This document shows positions 1-8,500 of a DNA stretch of 17,362 nt, in pieces. Both the position numbers and the translations under genes were made by a program. Under the pieces are notes generated by a model that was given only the letters and a program-made list of their open reading frames with translations, was not told where the DNA came from and did not search any database. Positions within the stretch are counted from its first letter, which is position 1. Every line of letters begins with the position of its first letter. The stretch lies in the NCBI GenBank assembly GCA_030374735.1, contig JASCIV010000533.1, positions 1 to 17,362 on the forward strand. Direction: 5' to 3'. Source of the DNA: Gracilaria caudata (Eukaryota; Rhodophyta; Florideophyceae; Gracilariales; Gracilariaceae).

Positions 1-187
1 CTCAGATACGCTATACACAGTTTTAGCAGGGACTAGAACTTTTCTAAGTATTATTTGTTTCAGTTAGTTTGATTATATTATTTAAGCTTGCAAGGAAAGA
101 AGAGTTCACATTTCTATACAGAGTTTGTGTGTCTTCTGCTTTTGTGAAAACTTTTTGTTTGTATGAGTATTTTGTATGTGGATGGCT

Positions 188-330
188 ATTGCAAGTATAT
201 TGCAAAACAATTTGGTTATAGCTAATTTTATTGCGGATTTAGAGAATTAGTATTGCAATACATATTGCAGAACAAAGCCCAATAGAGAAACATATTGCTT
301 ATTGCATTCTAGGGAGCAATATACTGCAAT
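188..330. repeat. ATTGC-rich cluster bounded by an inverted repeat
   Basis: Nine copies of the pentamer ATTGC or its complement GCAAT lie within 143 bp (about 188, 199, 230, 252, 264, 294, 301, 316 and 326). The left end, ATTGCAAGTATATTGC at 188-203, matches the reverse complement of 316-330, ATTGCAGTATATTGC, with a single-base indel. This gives terminal inverted repeats of about 15 bp around an AT-rich core with no coding capacity. It could be a small non-autonomous element, a cruciform-forming element or a protein-binding cluster. No flanking target-site duplication was recognised. Confidence 0.45.
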
Positions 331-340
331 TTTATTGGTT

Positions 341-360
341 GCACCCCTGCTTGGGGGTGC
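341..360. repeat. Perfect GC hairpin
   Basis: GCACCCC (341-347) pairs perfectly with GGGGTGC (354-360) around the six-base loop TGCTTG. It is a GC-rich island right after the AT-rich ATTGC cluster. No gene end is recognised beside it, so its role is unknown. Confidence 0.4.
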
Positions 361-1229
361 TTTCACACAGAACATGATCTGTTTTATGATTTCCTGCTAG
401 TGGACCAAATTCCTATAGAGGAGTTGAAATCGGCACAGAGAACGAGACAAAGCCCCGGAGTTAGTGATTTTTCATTGTTTTGATCTGTCTCGGCAAAGCC
501 GTTATGCATTTGGCACCAAACTAGTCCGCAAAGCACGCTCACGGCACCATACCAAGCAAGATCATCAAATTAGCGTGAAGGCCACTGAAAACCTAAGACC
601 CAAGAGCGTCGCTGACCCGCCCAAAGAATACGCACGCACTGACGTTCACAACACTGGCAGTGCCGACATGTTTTGCTGATGTCCACAATAAAAGAATGAA
701 AGTAGACATCTTCCATTTTAGACATCGTATTTGGAATGGCGAACCAGTGCGATTCGAAGTTACCACAAGCACTGACGCGCATGCCGCCGAGCAGGTTTCT
801 ATACTTGACATTGCTTCAAGTAATTAAGTGAGTAAACGGGGCTGCGCAGTGGCTGCTTTGGGATCGGAGGAAGAATAATAAAGTTAAGCATTATTTTTCT
901 GGGGAGGACAAATGTAGCCTCAATAAACGGTTGAGTGCACAAAACCAATGGCAGCGCACTAGTCAGATAGTAAGCGCAGGAGCGAGAGAGAAAAGGGGAG
1001 AAGGAGAAACCTTATTTCGATGGCGAGAGAGGCAAGGATATCACTGGGCGATTGTATTGGCACTTTGAGTTGATGTCTAAAATGGGCGGCGGCAGCGTTC
1101 CCCGTTGCACAGGGCTAGTCAGTGGGTGAGAAGCGTAGTCCTTAGATGAGGCTTTTGGTTGAGGTTGCCCAAGCCCTGTGTGCCCTCACCCAAAACTGGA
1201 CCAGCTGCCCCAATCTCACCTTTTCATGT

Positions 1230-1249
1230 GGTGAGGAAAAGTCCTCACC
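1230..1249. repeat. Perfect 8-bp stem hairpin in a 3' flank
   Basis: GGTGAGGA (1230-1237) pairs with TCCTCACC (1242-1249) around an AAAG loop. It lies 64 bp beyond the stop codon of the minus-strand membrane-protein gene, so it would fall in that gene's 3' untranslated region or just after it. The core word CTCACC/GGTGAG occurs five times between 1124 and 1249, so alternative pairings are possible (for example 1215-1220 with 1230-1235). Confidence 0.45.
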
Positions 1250-1313
1250 CTACCAGCAATGGCATAGAACGGGAGAACTCCTCTTTTACGTAAAGGAAAT
1301 TGCTGTCATGCTG

Positions 1314-2816
1314 TCAATATTCACAACTGTCGACGAAAGTTGGCAGCAATTGCAGTCTTGGTTCTTGGAATGGGTTGGTGCGGACCAGTCTATACGCAAC
1401 GCGTTGCTCGGAAAATCTGAGTTGGCATATATCGTTAATATCTCGTAACACTTGGTTTCGAAGCCATTGCTGCGAGATTTCAACCGTATGGTTCCCAGTT
1501 TGAGATTGCGCAGAGGCAACTCTTTTCCTCAGAAAAATGTTACAAGTCGCAAGAACAACGATAAACAACAATATTGAAGATCCAGGTATGATGCCAAGGA
1601 TCTTCAACGAAGCCATCTCAGTCTCCCCATCGTACACTTCTTTGAGCTGCCAGGAGCTCCGCAGACCGGCAACACCATCTTCGTTCGCCACCAACAGAGC
1701 TGTTTTGTGTATCTGCTCCAATGCACTCTTCCGGAGTTTTGCGAGACCTGCAGGAGAAAGTATATGCCAATCATGGAGGAAGAAAAGCAGGACAATGAGA
1801 AAACGTATCTGTCGCTCTTTCTCTTCGCGCAGGGGCTTAAAAGCATCCCCGAACATCTCCATAACAACCTGATGTACTAGGACATCTCGTCTCTCGTTGG
1901 CTGGATCATATTCAAAACCCTCCTTGGACCCGACTGCAAACGAGAAACTCGTTTTCCCTCTCAAGCCACAGAGGTAAATGACCAAATCCCCTTTAACACG
2001 GTGTTTGATATCTCTTAAGCAAAGCGAATTGCGCCCGACATACAACTCAATAGCTACGTCCACCACAACAAAATCTGGTTGGCGCGCCACTTGAAGAGCC
2101 ACGGCTGAGTACTCGGGATTCTCTCTGAGGTAGTCACTATTGTCCTCGAAAAAGTCAACACCCTCTCCGCGATTATCACCCTGCTTAACGGATGAGACAA
2201 ACGGTACTAAGAACTGCGCACTTTTTCGCACCCTCTCAGCGTTGCATAACACTGTTTCATTATCACTGGCGTCAAGGTATAGAGAGCGCATAGTGTAGTT
2301 GCCACTAAGAAAGTATTGTAGTTTGCGTACTTGCCCTGCACCAAATGTTTCATTACGGCGCAAAATGAAGTCTCCTTGAAGGGCACAATTCGAGTCAGCA
2401 GCGTCAATCGGGAATTGCACCGGTTCATTGCCAAGGTGTAGTTGAGAGGTATTCCAAAACTTGTATCGCTGCCGGTGGGCGGGTTGCATCCAAACTCGCT
2501 TGCTTGTTGTCACTGTCCGTGGCATAGATGAGAAAGAGAACTCAAGAACGAGCTCGATAGCAATAACCACCGTTCCAGTGATCAAAAGAAGAAATCGGTT
2601 ACGCTTGGGTCCCCAACAGGTTGCGTGTAAGGAAAACATACCCAGACGGGTATCACGGAAAGCGACAGATCGGCCACGGAGGACATCCAGCGTAGCTTTA
2701 CTCTGCGTTAATGCATGGACAAGAAATTCCAAGATGGGAATTAGCACAAGCGAACAAACAACAAATTTGATAACATTCCAAACTGAAGGTGAGACAATGA
2801 GGCCGATTTCTCCCAT
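1314..2816 (-). CDS. Unrecognised three-span membrane glycoprotein, paralogue A
   Basis: I do not recognise this 500-aa protein, but it is clearly paralogous to the divergent gene at 3226-4740. Hydrophobic spans lie near residues 12-34, 75-95 and 409-429. A basic loop (GPKRNR) between the first two spans and an RKR after the third indicate cytosolic sides, leaving residues about 96-405 lumenal or extracellular. That domain has four N-glycosylation sequons (NTS, NET, NYT, NET) and several cysteines. A 71-residue cytosolic tail contains RLVR and LLP. The open frame reaches back to a GTG at 2849, but the ATG at 2816 aligns without a gap to the paralogue's ATG, so I start there. The conserved ectodomain block before span 3 contains ERQIRFL and ANEDGVAGL. 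Gene reality is well supported by the paralogue; function is unknown. A receptor or surface protein is possible but unproven. Confidence 0.8.
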   Translation of the reverse strand: MGEIGLIVSPSVWNVIKFVVCSLVLIPILEFLVHALTQSKATLDVLRGRSVAFRDTRLGMFSLHATCWGPKRNRFLLLITGTVVIAIELVLEFSFSSMPRTVTTSKRVWMQPAHRQRYKFWNTSQLHLGNEPVQFPIDAADSNCALQGDFILRRNETFGAGQVRKLQYFLSGNYTMRSLYLDASDNETVLCNAERVRKSAQFLVPFVSSVKQGDNRGEGVDFFEDNSDYLRENPEYSAVALQVARQPDFVVVDVAIELYVGRNSLCLRDIKHRVKGDLVIYLCGLRGKTSFSFAVGSKEGFEYDPANERRDVLVHQVVMEMFGDAFKPLREEKERQIRFLIVLLFFLHDWHILSPAGLAKLRKSALEQIHKTALLVANEDGVAGLRSSWQLKEVYDGETEMASLKILGIIPGSSILLFIVVLATCNIFLRKRVASAQSQTGNHTVEISQQWLRNQVLRDINDICQLRFSEQRVAYRLVRTNPFQEPRLQLLPTFVDSCEY

Positions 2817-3225
2817 AGCGCAGACCAGCTGAGTTGCTAACGTGGTCACGAGCTCAAAGCCTCAAAGAGCTCCCTTTCCGGTGGTCCTAAGTTATGGAGT
2901 TTGGCGGGCCATTGGTTGAGACAGAGTTCCTGGAGAAAATTCTCGCACAGAAGAAGTAAGGCAAACAATTTCGACTGTTAACTGTTCTTATGATGCAATA
3001 TCTACGCTAGGGCTCGTTGTTCTCAATCAACTACCATTTGGCAGCACTTCGGAACGCCGCGCATCGCTGTTCCCATTCAACTTTCTTCTCAGTGTCCTGA
3101 CCACACAAATTTGTAGGGACAGATGCGCTTTGTTAGAACCCTCCTCTCCAACTTTCTTCACCAAAAAATGACTCCTTCAATCCAAACCTCTGGACAGTTT
3201 CCGGTCACAATCGACTTTTATGACC
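2817..3225. promoter_or_regulatory. Shared divergent promoter region of the paralogue pair
   Basis: These 409 bp separate the two start codons of the head-to-head paralogues, so both promoters must lie here or overlap the genes. A CCAAT element, AACCAATGGC read on the minus strand, lies at 2909-2918, about 93 bp before the minus-strand ATG. Next to it TTTGGCGGG (2900-2908) matches the E2F consensus TTTSSCGS. No clear TATA box was seen. ATGs at 3123 and 3168 open a frame that overlaps the start of the plus-strand gene. They would act as upstream start codons if transcription begins before them. Confidence 0.45.
2909..2918 (-). promoter_or_regulatory. CCAAT box (NF-Y type)
   Basis: AACCAATGGC on the minus strand matches nine of ten positions of the NF-Y consensus RRCCAATSRG. 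It is about 93 bp upstream of the minus-strand paralogue's ATG. An identical decamer occurs at 943-952 (+), and GACCAATGGC occurs at 12870-12879 (-) before RRP41. Binding is inferred from the consensus only. Confidence 0.35.
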
Positions 3226-4740
3226 ATGGAAGATGTTCTGCTCAATATCAGTCCCTCTATCTTCAACGTCCTCAAATATATCATCATTACTCTCGTAATC
3301 AATCCGCTCTTCGAACTTCTCGTGGACTCGATCATGTCTGCGAAGGCCACATACGATCTTCTTTGCGGTAGAGGCGTTTCCTTTTCCGATTCAAAGCTTG
3401 GAGTCTATTCATTGCATTCTGTCTTCTGGGGTCGGAAGCGAAATCGTTTCTTTCTCGTACTGTTTGCACTTTTCATCATATGCGTGGACATGCTTTTGGA
3501 GTTCTCATTTTCGTCCAAGACCATACCTGTTGGTCAACAGCAAAAAGTATGGAAACAACCGAATCATTCACAGAGATACATGCCATCCCCAGAAGACACA
3601 GAAGGAATCCATATCTCCTCTGAGCCAAGTAATTTCCTTGAAGAGGTCGCGCGAGTCTGTATCGAAGGGCCTAAGGTTATGAAAAGCATGAAAACCAACG
3701 ATTCGGAACAAAACGAACACTATCAAGGAGGATTGATGTTTGTTATGGAAGGAACTTATACAATCCGCAAACCCTACATTAATCACACTGATGGAAGCGT
3801 GTGCTGCAGTTCCGAGCAGGAAGACGCGTATGGACGATTTGTTGTGCCGCGCGTATTTACGACCACAAGTGGAGCTGATATACAAGGACTTGCTTTAGAT
3901 TTTAGTTCAAATGCATCTTCGGATGTATATTCAATACTCCACGAGCACCCTTTACGTGCAGTCAACACCTTTACGATATCAGACAAGGATGACGGTGGTA
4001 TAGAAATCGGTGAACGCGGTGCGTGCGTTGAAAATCTTTGTATCATAACTAATAACAATGGAACGTTAGTTCTTTTCACCAGAGAGCATCGTGTACGTCC
4101 GCCAAAGCTGCAAGTAATTGTGATGGAAGCGAATGGAAATGCAGTGAAAAAGTTGGTAGATAATGGACGACAAATCAGATTACTACTGGCCTTATACTAC
4201 GAGAAAGAGCTTCTCTCTTTGGATGCCTCGCCCTTGCTCCGGCTCGTATCCAAGCTGACGTTAAGGCAAATTGCTTTCTGGATGATGATGGCGGCAAATG
4301 AAGAAGGCGTTGGAGGCCTTGAGGAAGGAGTCATGAATCGCACAGTAATTGGAGAGGAAGCAAGAACAGTAGCGACAGCTACGGATATTGTTCCTATCAG
4401 CGTCGCTATTCTGGTGTCACTATGGTTTTTTTTGGTGACATTAAGTTTGATACTTCGCGTGATGATTGCAACGAAAGAATGTAGAAACCGTTCAATGTGG
4501 TCCCGGGTTTGGCGACAGTGGAGACTGCAGACATCGAAACAAAATACGACGGCACAGGTAGCCGAAGACCTTCGACATCTTGGTCTTCTAGACGTTTCAG
4601 AGGCTTGTGATGTATGCATTCGACTTGTACGCCGAAAGAACGACATACAAGCTCTACGGCTCTTGCCAGACAATATCAGCGCAGAGTCTCTGAGAGAAGC
4701 TCTAATCAATCGCGCAAATTTTGAGGATTGCAGTGTGTAG
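3226..4740 (+). CDS. Unrecognised three-span membrane glycoprotein, paralogue B
   Basis: This 504-aa protein is the partner of the minus-strand gene at 1314-2816. The first 97 residues align gap-free with about 45 identities, including SPS, NV.K, KAT.D.L.GR, LG..SLH..WG.KRNRF and LEFSFSS. Spans lie near residues 12-34, 75-95 and 391-413, with a cytosolic tail of about 90 residues carrying RLVR and LLP. The presumed lumenal domain has sequons NDS, NHT, NAS, NGT and NRT. It shares the motif G.YT.R, cysteines around SVCC and GAC, and a membrane-proximal block RQIRLL followed by AANEEGVGGL. I chose the ATG at 3226 because it sits in ACCATGG and aligns exactly with the paralogue's start; an in-frame ATG two codons upstream (3220) is the alternative. 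No known family was recognised and function is unknown. The ectodomain has diverged far more than the N-terminal hairpin. Confidence 0.85.
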   Translation: MEDVLLNISPSIFNVLKYIIITLVINPLFELLVDSIMSAKATYDLLCGRGVSFSDSKLGVYSLHSVFWGRKRNRFFLVLFALFIICVDMLLEFSFSSKTIPVGQQQKVWKQPNHSQRYMPSPEDTEGIHISSEPSNFLEEVARVCIEGPKVMKSMKTNDSEQNEHYQGGLMFVMEGTYTIRKPYINHTDGSVCCSSEQEDAYGRFVVPRVFTTTSGADIQGLALDFSSNASSDVYSILHEHPLRAVNTFTISDKDDGGIEIGERGACVENLCIITNNNGTLVLFTREHRVRPPKLQVIVMEANGNAVKKLVDNGRQIRLLLALYYEKELLSLDASPLLRLVSKLTLRQIAFWMMMAANEEGVGGLEEGVMNRTVIGEEARTVATATDIVPISVAILVSLWFFLVTLSLILRVMIATKECRNRSMWSRVWRQWRLQTSKQNTTAQVAEDLRHLGLLDVSEACDVCIRLVRRKNDIQALRLLPDNISAESLREALINRANFEDCSV

Positions 4741-5554
4741 GAGTTGTCAACATTAATTTTCCGGCGAGCACGTCGTTTGTAACACGATTGTCGTTCAGCC
4801 GGCGTAAGAGAGCGGAGCAAAAAGTCACGGCGGCGCTGGTTACAATTTAATGGCGAAGGTGGCGGCAAACGTTTCTTTCCATGCCAGTGCCGCCGACATG
4901 GCGTGGTCTTCGCTTCTGGTGCACCAGCAGCGTTCTGATTGTTAACCCATGGCTTTTCGTTCACGGTTTGCCCTCCACCGCCCTCCACCGCCGACCACCG
5001 CCCAGCGGCCGCTCGGCGACTTACCGCGAATCCATCGTTGCTGGATGTCCCTGTTGCCCCGGCGTGCTCGTGGTATGATAATCCACGAACCGCTGCTGCA
5101 TGGTTGTCGCTTGGCGCTTTTGGTGGCCAGATATTTAACACTTGCGGCCCGCGGCCCGCGGCTGGCTTTCGCTTTCCCTCCACAGACGAAACTCATCGAA
5201 GAAGGAGCGCGTCCTGCGAGGAGGTGAGGCTCCAGACGAAGAATTGAAGAAAGAACGGAATAGAGAAAAGGGGTATACCACGATTTGACTCAATCGGACA
5301 AAGGTAAATCGACGCGCGAAATTCCCAAATGTCAACGAAATCTGCAGATTCGTCCGTAGAGAGTAGAAAAAATGGATCGCCGTGGCTTTTCGACTCACGA
5401 GAGCTGGCCACGGAGCGCTGCACCGTCGTATCTTACAGCGCGTGAGCAGTGCTCGGCGCGATCAAAACGACCGGCGAGCACTCGTGCGATCATCGCACGC
5501 CGATCGAGCGCGCTACCTTCAGAGCTGATTTTTGTGTCGGGCGCCTTCCTCGTC
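4741..5554. promoter_or_regulatory. Intergenic and 5' region of UGGT
   Basis: No gene is supported between the paralogue stop and the UGGT signal-peptide ATG. It holds an exact tandem decamer CCCTCCACCG (4971-4990) followed by a diverged copy, and a GCGGCCC heptamer repeated about 2.5 times (5144-5161). The UGGT frame is already open with an ATG at 5372 (AAAAATGG context), so 5372-5554 is either an N-terminal extension or open 5' untranslated sequence. The long minus-strand frame across 4197-5183 has only a GTG start and looks spurious. Confidence 0.5.
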
Positions 5555-8500
5555 ATGGCCGCGTCGCGTTGCGTCGCGCTGCGCGTCGCTCTGTTTGTGG
5601 CCACACTACTCGTCTCCGCCGCAGTCGCCGATCGCTCGCTGCACGTCGGTCTTCACGCGTCGTGGCGCGCCACCCGTGTCTCTTCCGAGGCGCTGTCATG
5701 GCTCGTTCGGACCTTTTCGCCCAATGTGGTGTCTTCTTTCACCACGCGCTTCTGCAGCGCTGCGTCCGACGTGTGGACGTTTACGGATCGCGAATTGACG
5801 GAACGCTGGGACCACTTTTGCACCATGTCTGCCGTCAGCCCGCTGCTCCAGGAGGGTAACGTCGAGGGGCATACGTTGGAATGGCTGTTGAATGCGAGGG
5901 TGTTCTCGCCGTTTGTATCCATGCACTACGCAGTGGCTGAGAGTGTGCTGTCTCGATTCGGGCAGTCGTTGCGCGATGCACCCGCTGTATTTGTCGTTGA
6001 TGCCGATGCGTCGCGACGCAACGCCGTGCTCATCACCGACCCGCAACGCTTATCCGATTGCGACGATTGTCCTACCATAACTTCACAAGAACCGCTATCA
6101 TTTCTGCAACCCATCACACCGGAGATCGTTCTCTCGCCCCATGCGCGAGCGCCTCGTATGCGATTCGTATTTGCAGACACAGCTTCGTCGCAGTTTTGCG
6201 AGTGGTTTACAACTTTGCAACCACTAATTCAACAACCTTCCCACCGAACCATTCTTCGCTTCTGGTCGCCGTCTACCGTCGCGTACAAGCCGGGTTTACA
6301 GGCGTTCACCGTGCATGCCACACTCAAGAGCACCGAGTACAAAGTCGTCGACGATCGTGTGTTCGAGACCAAGCTCTTCCCCGACTGCGGATACGCAGAT
6401 GCGCCGTGCGGTTCAGCTTCTCATCTCAATCATTCCGTCGCGTGGACTAACACAGAACAGCCTCCATCCTACACCAGTTTGCAAGCGTTGCAATACATAG
6501 CACATGATACAAGCGGCAACACCGCAGCCATGCTTACGAAGCTGCGTGTATTCGCGGAGGATACGCCTTCTGTTGTGCGTTCTCAAGAGTATCGTGATGG
6601 CGCTTTTGTTAACCCAAAGGTAGAAATGCAACTCTACCGCAAGGTGACTCGATTGAGGGCAGCGATTGGTGATCGACAATATCTCTTCATCAACGGCCGT
6701 TCATTTCCGCCTCGCTCTCTTCTTCACGGATCTGATAAACTCTTTCGCTGCCTCTCTTCCATCGCCACTGCTTCGGCGAACGCACCGCAGCTTTTCAAGC
6801 ATGGCACTGAACGTGCGACCATGTTTGGTGACTTTCATGCTATGCAGCGCAATCCTGACGCTAGTCTGCGTGTAGACTTGCGTCTCGAAGAGTTAACGCC
6901 GTCTGCCTTAGTGCATCTGAACGATATGCAGACAGACTCAAGGTACAAGAAATGGAAAACCTTGGATCTCACTTCTATGGATGACGTCAAAGATTTCGTC
7001 CATGATGCTGAAATGCGGCAGGTTATGACTTCGACATCGCTGCGTCAGCGACACACTGACCTGATCAAGGTAAAAGCGGACCACCTATCGCTCTTCCTTC
7101 TTGTGGATCCTGGAGATACGCAACAGTTTGGGTTCATGTCTATTCCGCGCTCCGTGATTCACGCAGACCTCCCAATTCACGTTTCAATGCTTCTCGTTCC
7201 GAATGGCAGAACTTCATCTCTGGTGGCTGCAGGTTTCCACTACTTGCTGAGATTGAAGGGACGTAAGACTGCCGTCAAGTTCCTGACAATGATCATGGAG
7301 ATATTAGAGTACATTGGAGCGTTTCAGCCGGTCACTCTGTCTTCGGAAATAGTTGAAATGTCATACACTAGAACTGTTGAAAACATGGATGCCGAGTACA
7401 CTTCTGTTGCTGACATTCTTGATCGCGACGACGACATAAAGCCGATTCTCGAAGAGTCCCTGCGTTTTGCAGAAAAGATGAATCTATTCTCTGATATCGA
7501 GGAAAGCGAAATCGATGAGGAGGAAGCGCCGATGATGAGCGAGGAGGAAACACCGAAACGGAAGCTTTCGATGCTATGTTTACTGAATGGCATTGTTGTC
7601 AAAGATGTAGGGGCGGATGTAGTTCCTCTAGCTCTTTCGGAGCAACAGCGTATCGCCAAACTCCTCGCAGATGACCACTCTGTTGAGCTCATTTCAAAGG
7701 CGGAGCGCTCATTTGACCGCTGGGTATCTGTAGATCCTAATCTCATCGTTGTTCAGCGCATTGGAAGAGGCTTGAAGACAAACGAACGGCGAACACGAGT
7801 CACTACAAGCGATGATGCTCTTCCCCCAATGACTGCAGGTAGCCTTTTTACCATTCGCGAGGCACTATCTACTATCAAGTATATCTCAGCATCAACTGCA
7901 ACAGATGAATCCACGACCACAGTTTGGCTTGCCGGAAGTGATCATACACATCCCCAGTTCATAAGAGCGAAGCGGGTTATGCAAGAACTAGCCGCGTCAG
8001 GTGTCATGAATAAGCTCAAAGCTCGAGTTGCCGTTCTAGACGAAGCTTCTGTCGTAAACCATGAAGTTCTGGGGTGCTCAGTAGCTTCTTCCTGCCTTGA
8101 TATCCCTATTGTTGTCATCGACGGAAAACGGATGCCTGCCTCGTTGTTTCCGGAAGTGGAAGATTTGGTGATACAGTTGGCTTCGAATTATGACGATGCG
8201 GACAGATCGAATATGCGAGACAATGACACGAGATTTCTCCACCGCCTGCACGTCAATGAAGTCAAAGCAGCGTGCGAGGAGTCCAGCAGAGAGAGTGAGG
8301 AGAAGGTTCCGTTTTCAACCATTACGGCGGCCATCGAGAAAAACTCACATGAAGCTTTCTCGTATTATCAGCGTCCCCGAGGCAACGAGCAGGGGACCAC
8401 TCCCTTGTCTGTTACTGCAGTTGTTGACCCTTTGAGTCGAGAGGCGTACATTATTGCATCGTTCTTAGACGAGCTTCAGAGCGTGTATGACTCTGAAACC

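Larger units (their letters stand above)
1..1313. other. AT-rich gene-poor region with short repeats
   Basis: No gene is convincingly supported here. The first 330 bases are very AT-rich and carry many ATTGC/GCAAT words. Perfect hairpins lie at 341-360 and 1230-1249. AATAAA hexamers lie at 687-692, 877-882 and 922-927; they could be polyadenylation signals or chance. An AACCAATGGC CCAAT-type word lies at 943-952. A 43-codon ATG frame at 696-827, inside a frame open from about 593, has a protein-like composition (it contains HRIWNGEPVRFEV) but no recognised family. The 71-codon ATG frame at 464-679 looks random. The 3' untranslated region of the 511-codon minus-strand frame presumably occupies the right end. 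Confidence 0.6.

Noticed and set aside
464..679. 71-codon plus-strand ATG frame
   Set aside because: No family pattern, short, and compatible with chance.
1146..1448. 100-codon plus-strand frame overlapping the 3' end of paralogue A
   Set aside because: It is antisense to the conserved C-terminal tail and has no independent support.
4197..5183. 328-codon minus-strand open frame
   Set aside because: It begins with a GTG, is antisense to the C-terminal part of paralogue B, shows no domain and is mostly Arg/Ser/Pro as expected from an opposite frame.
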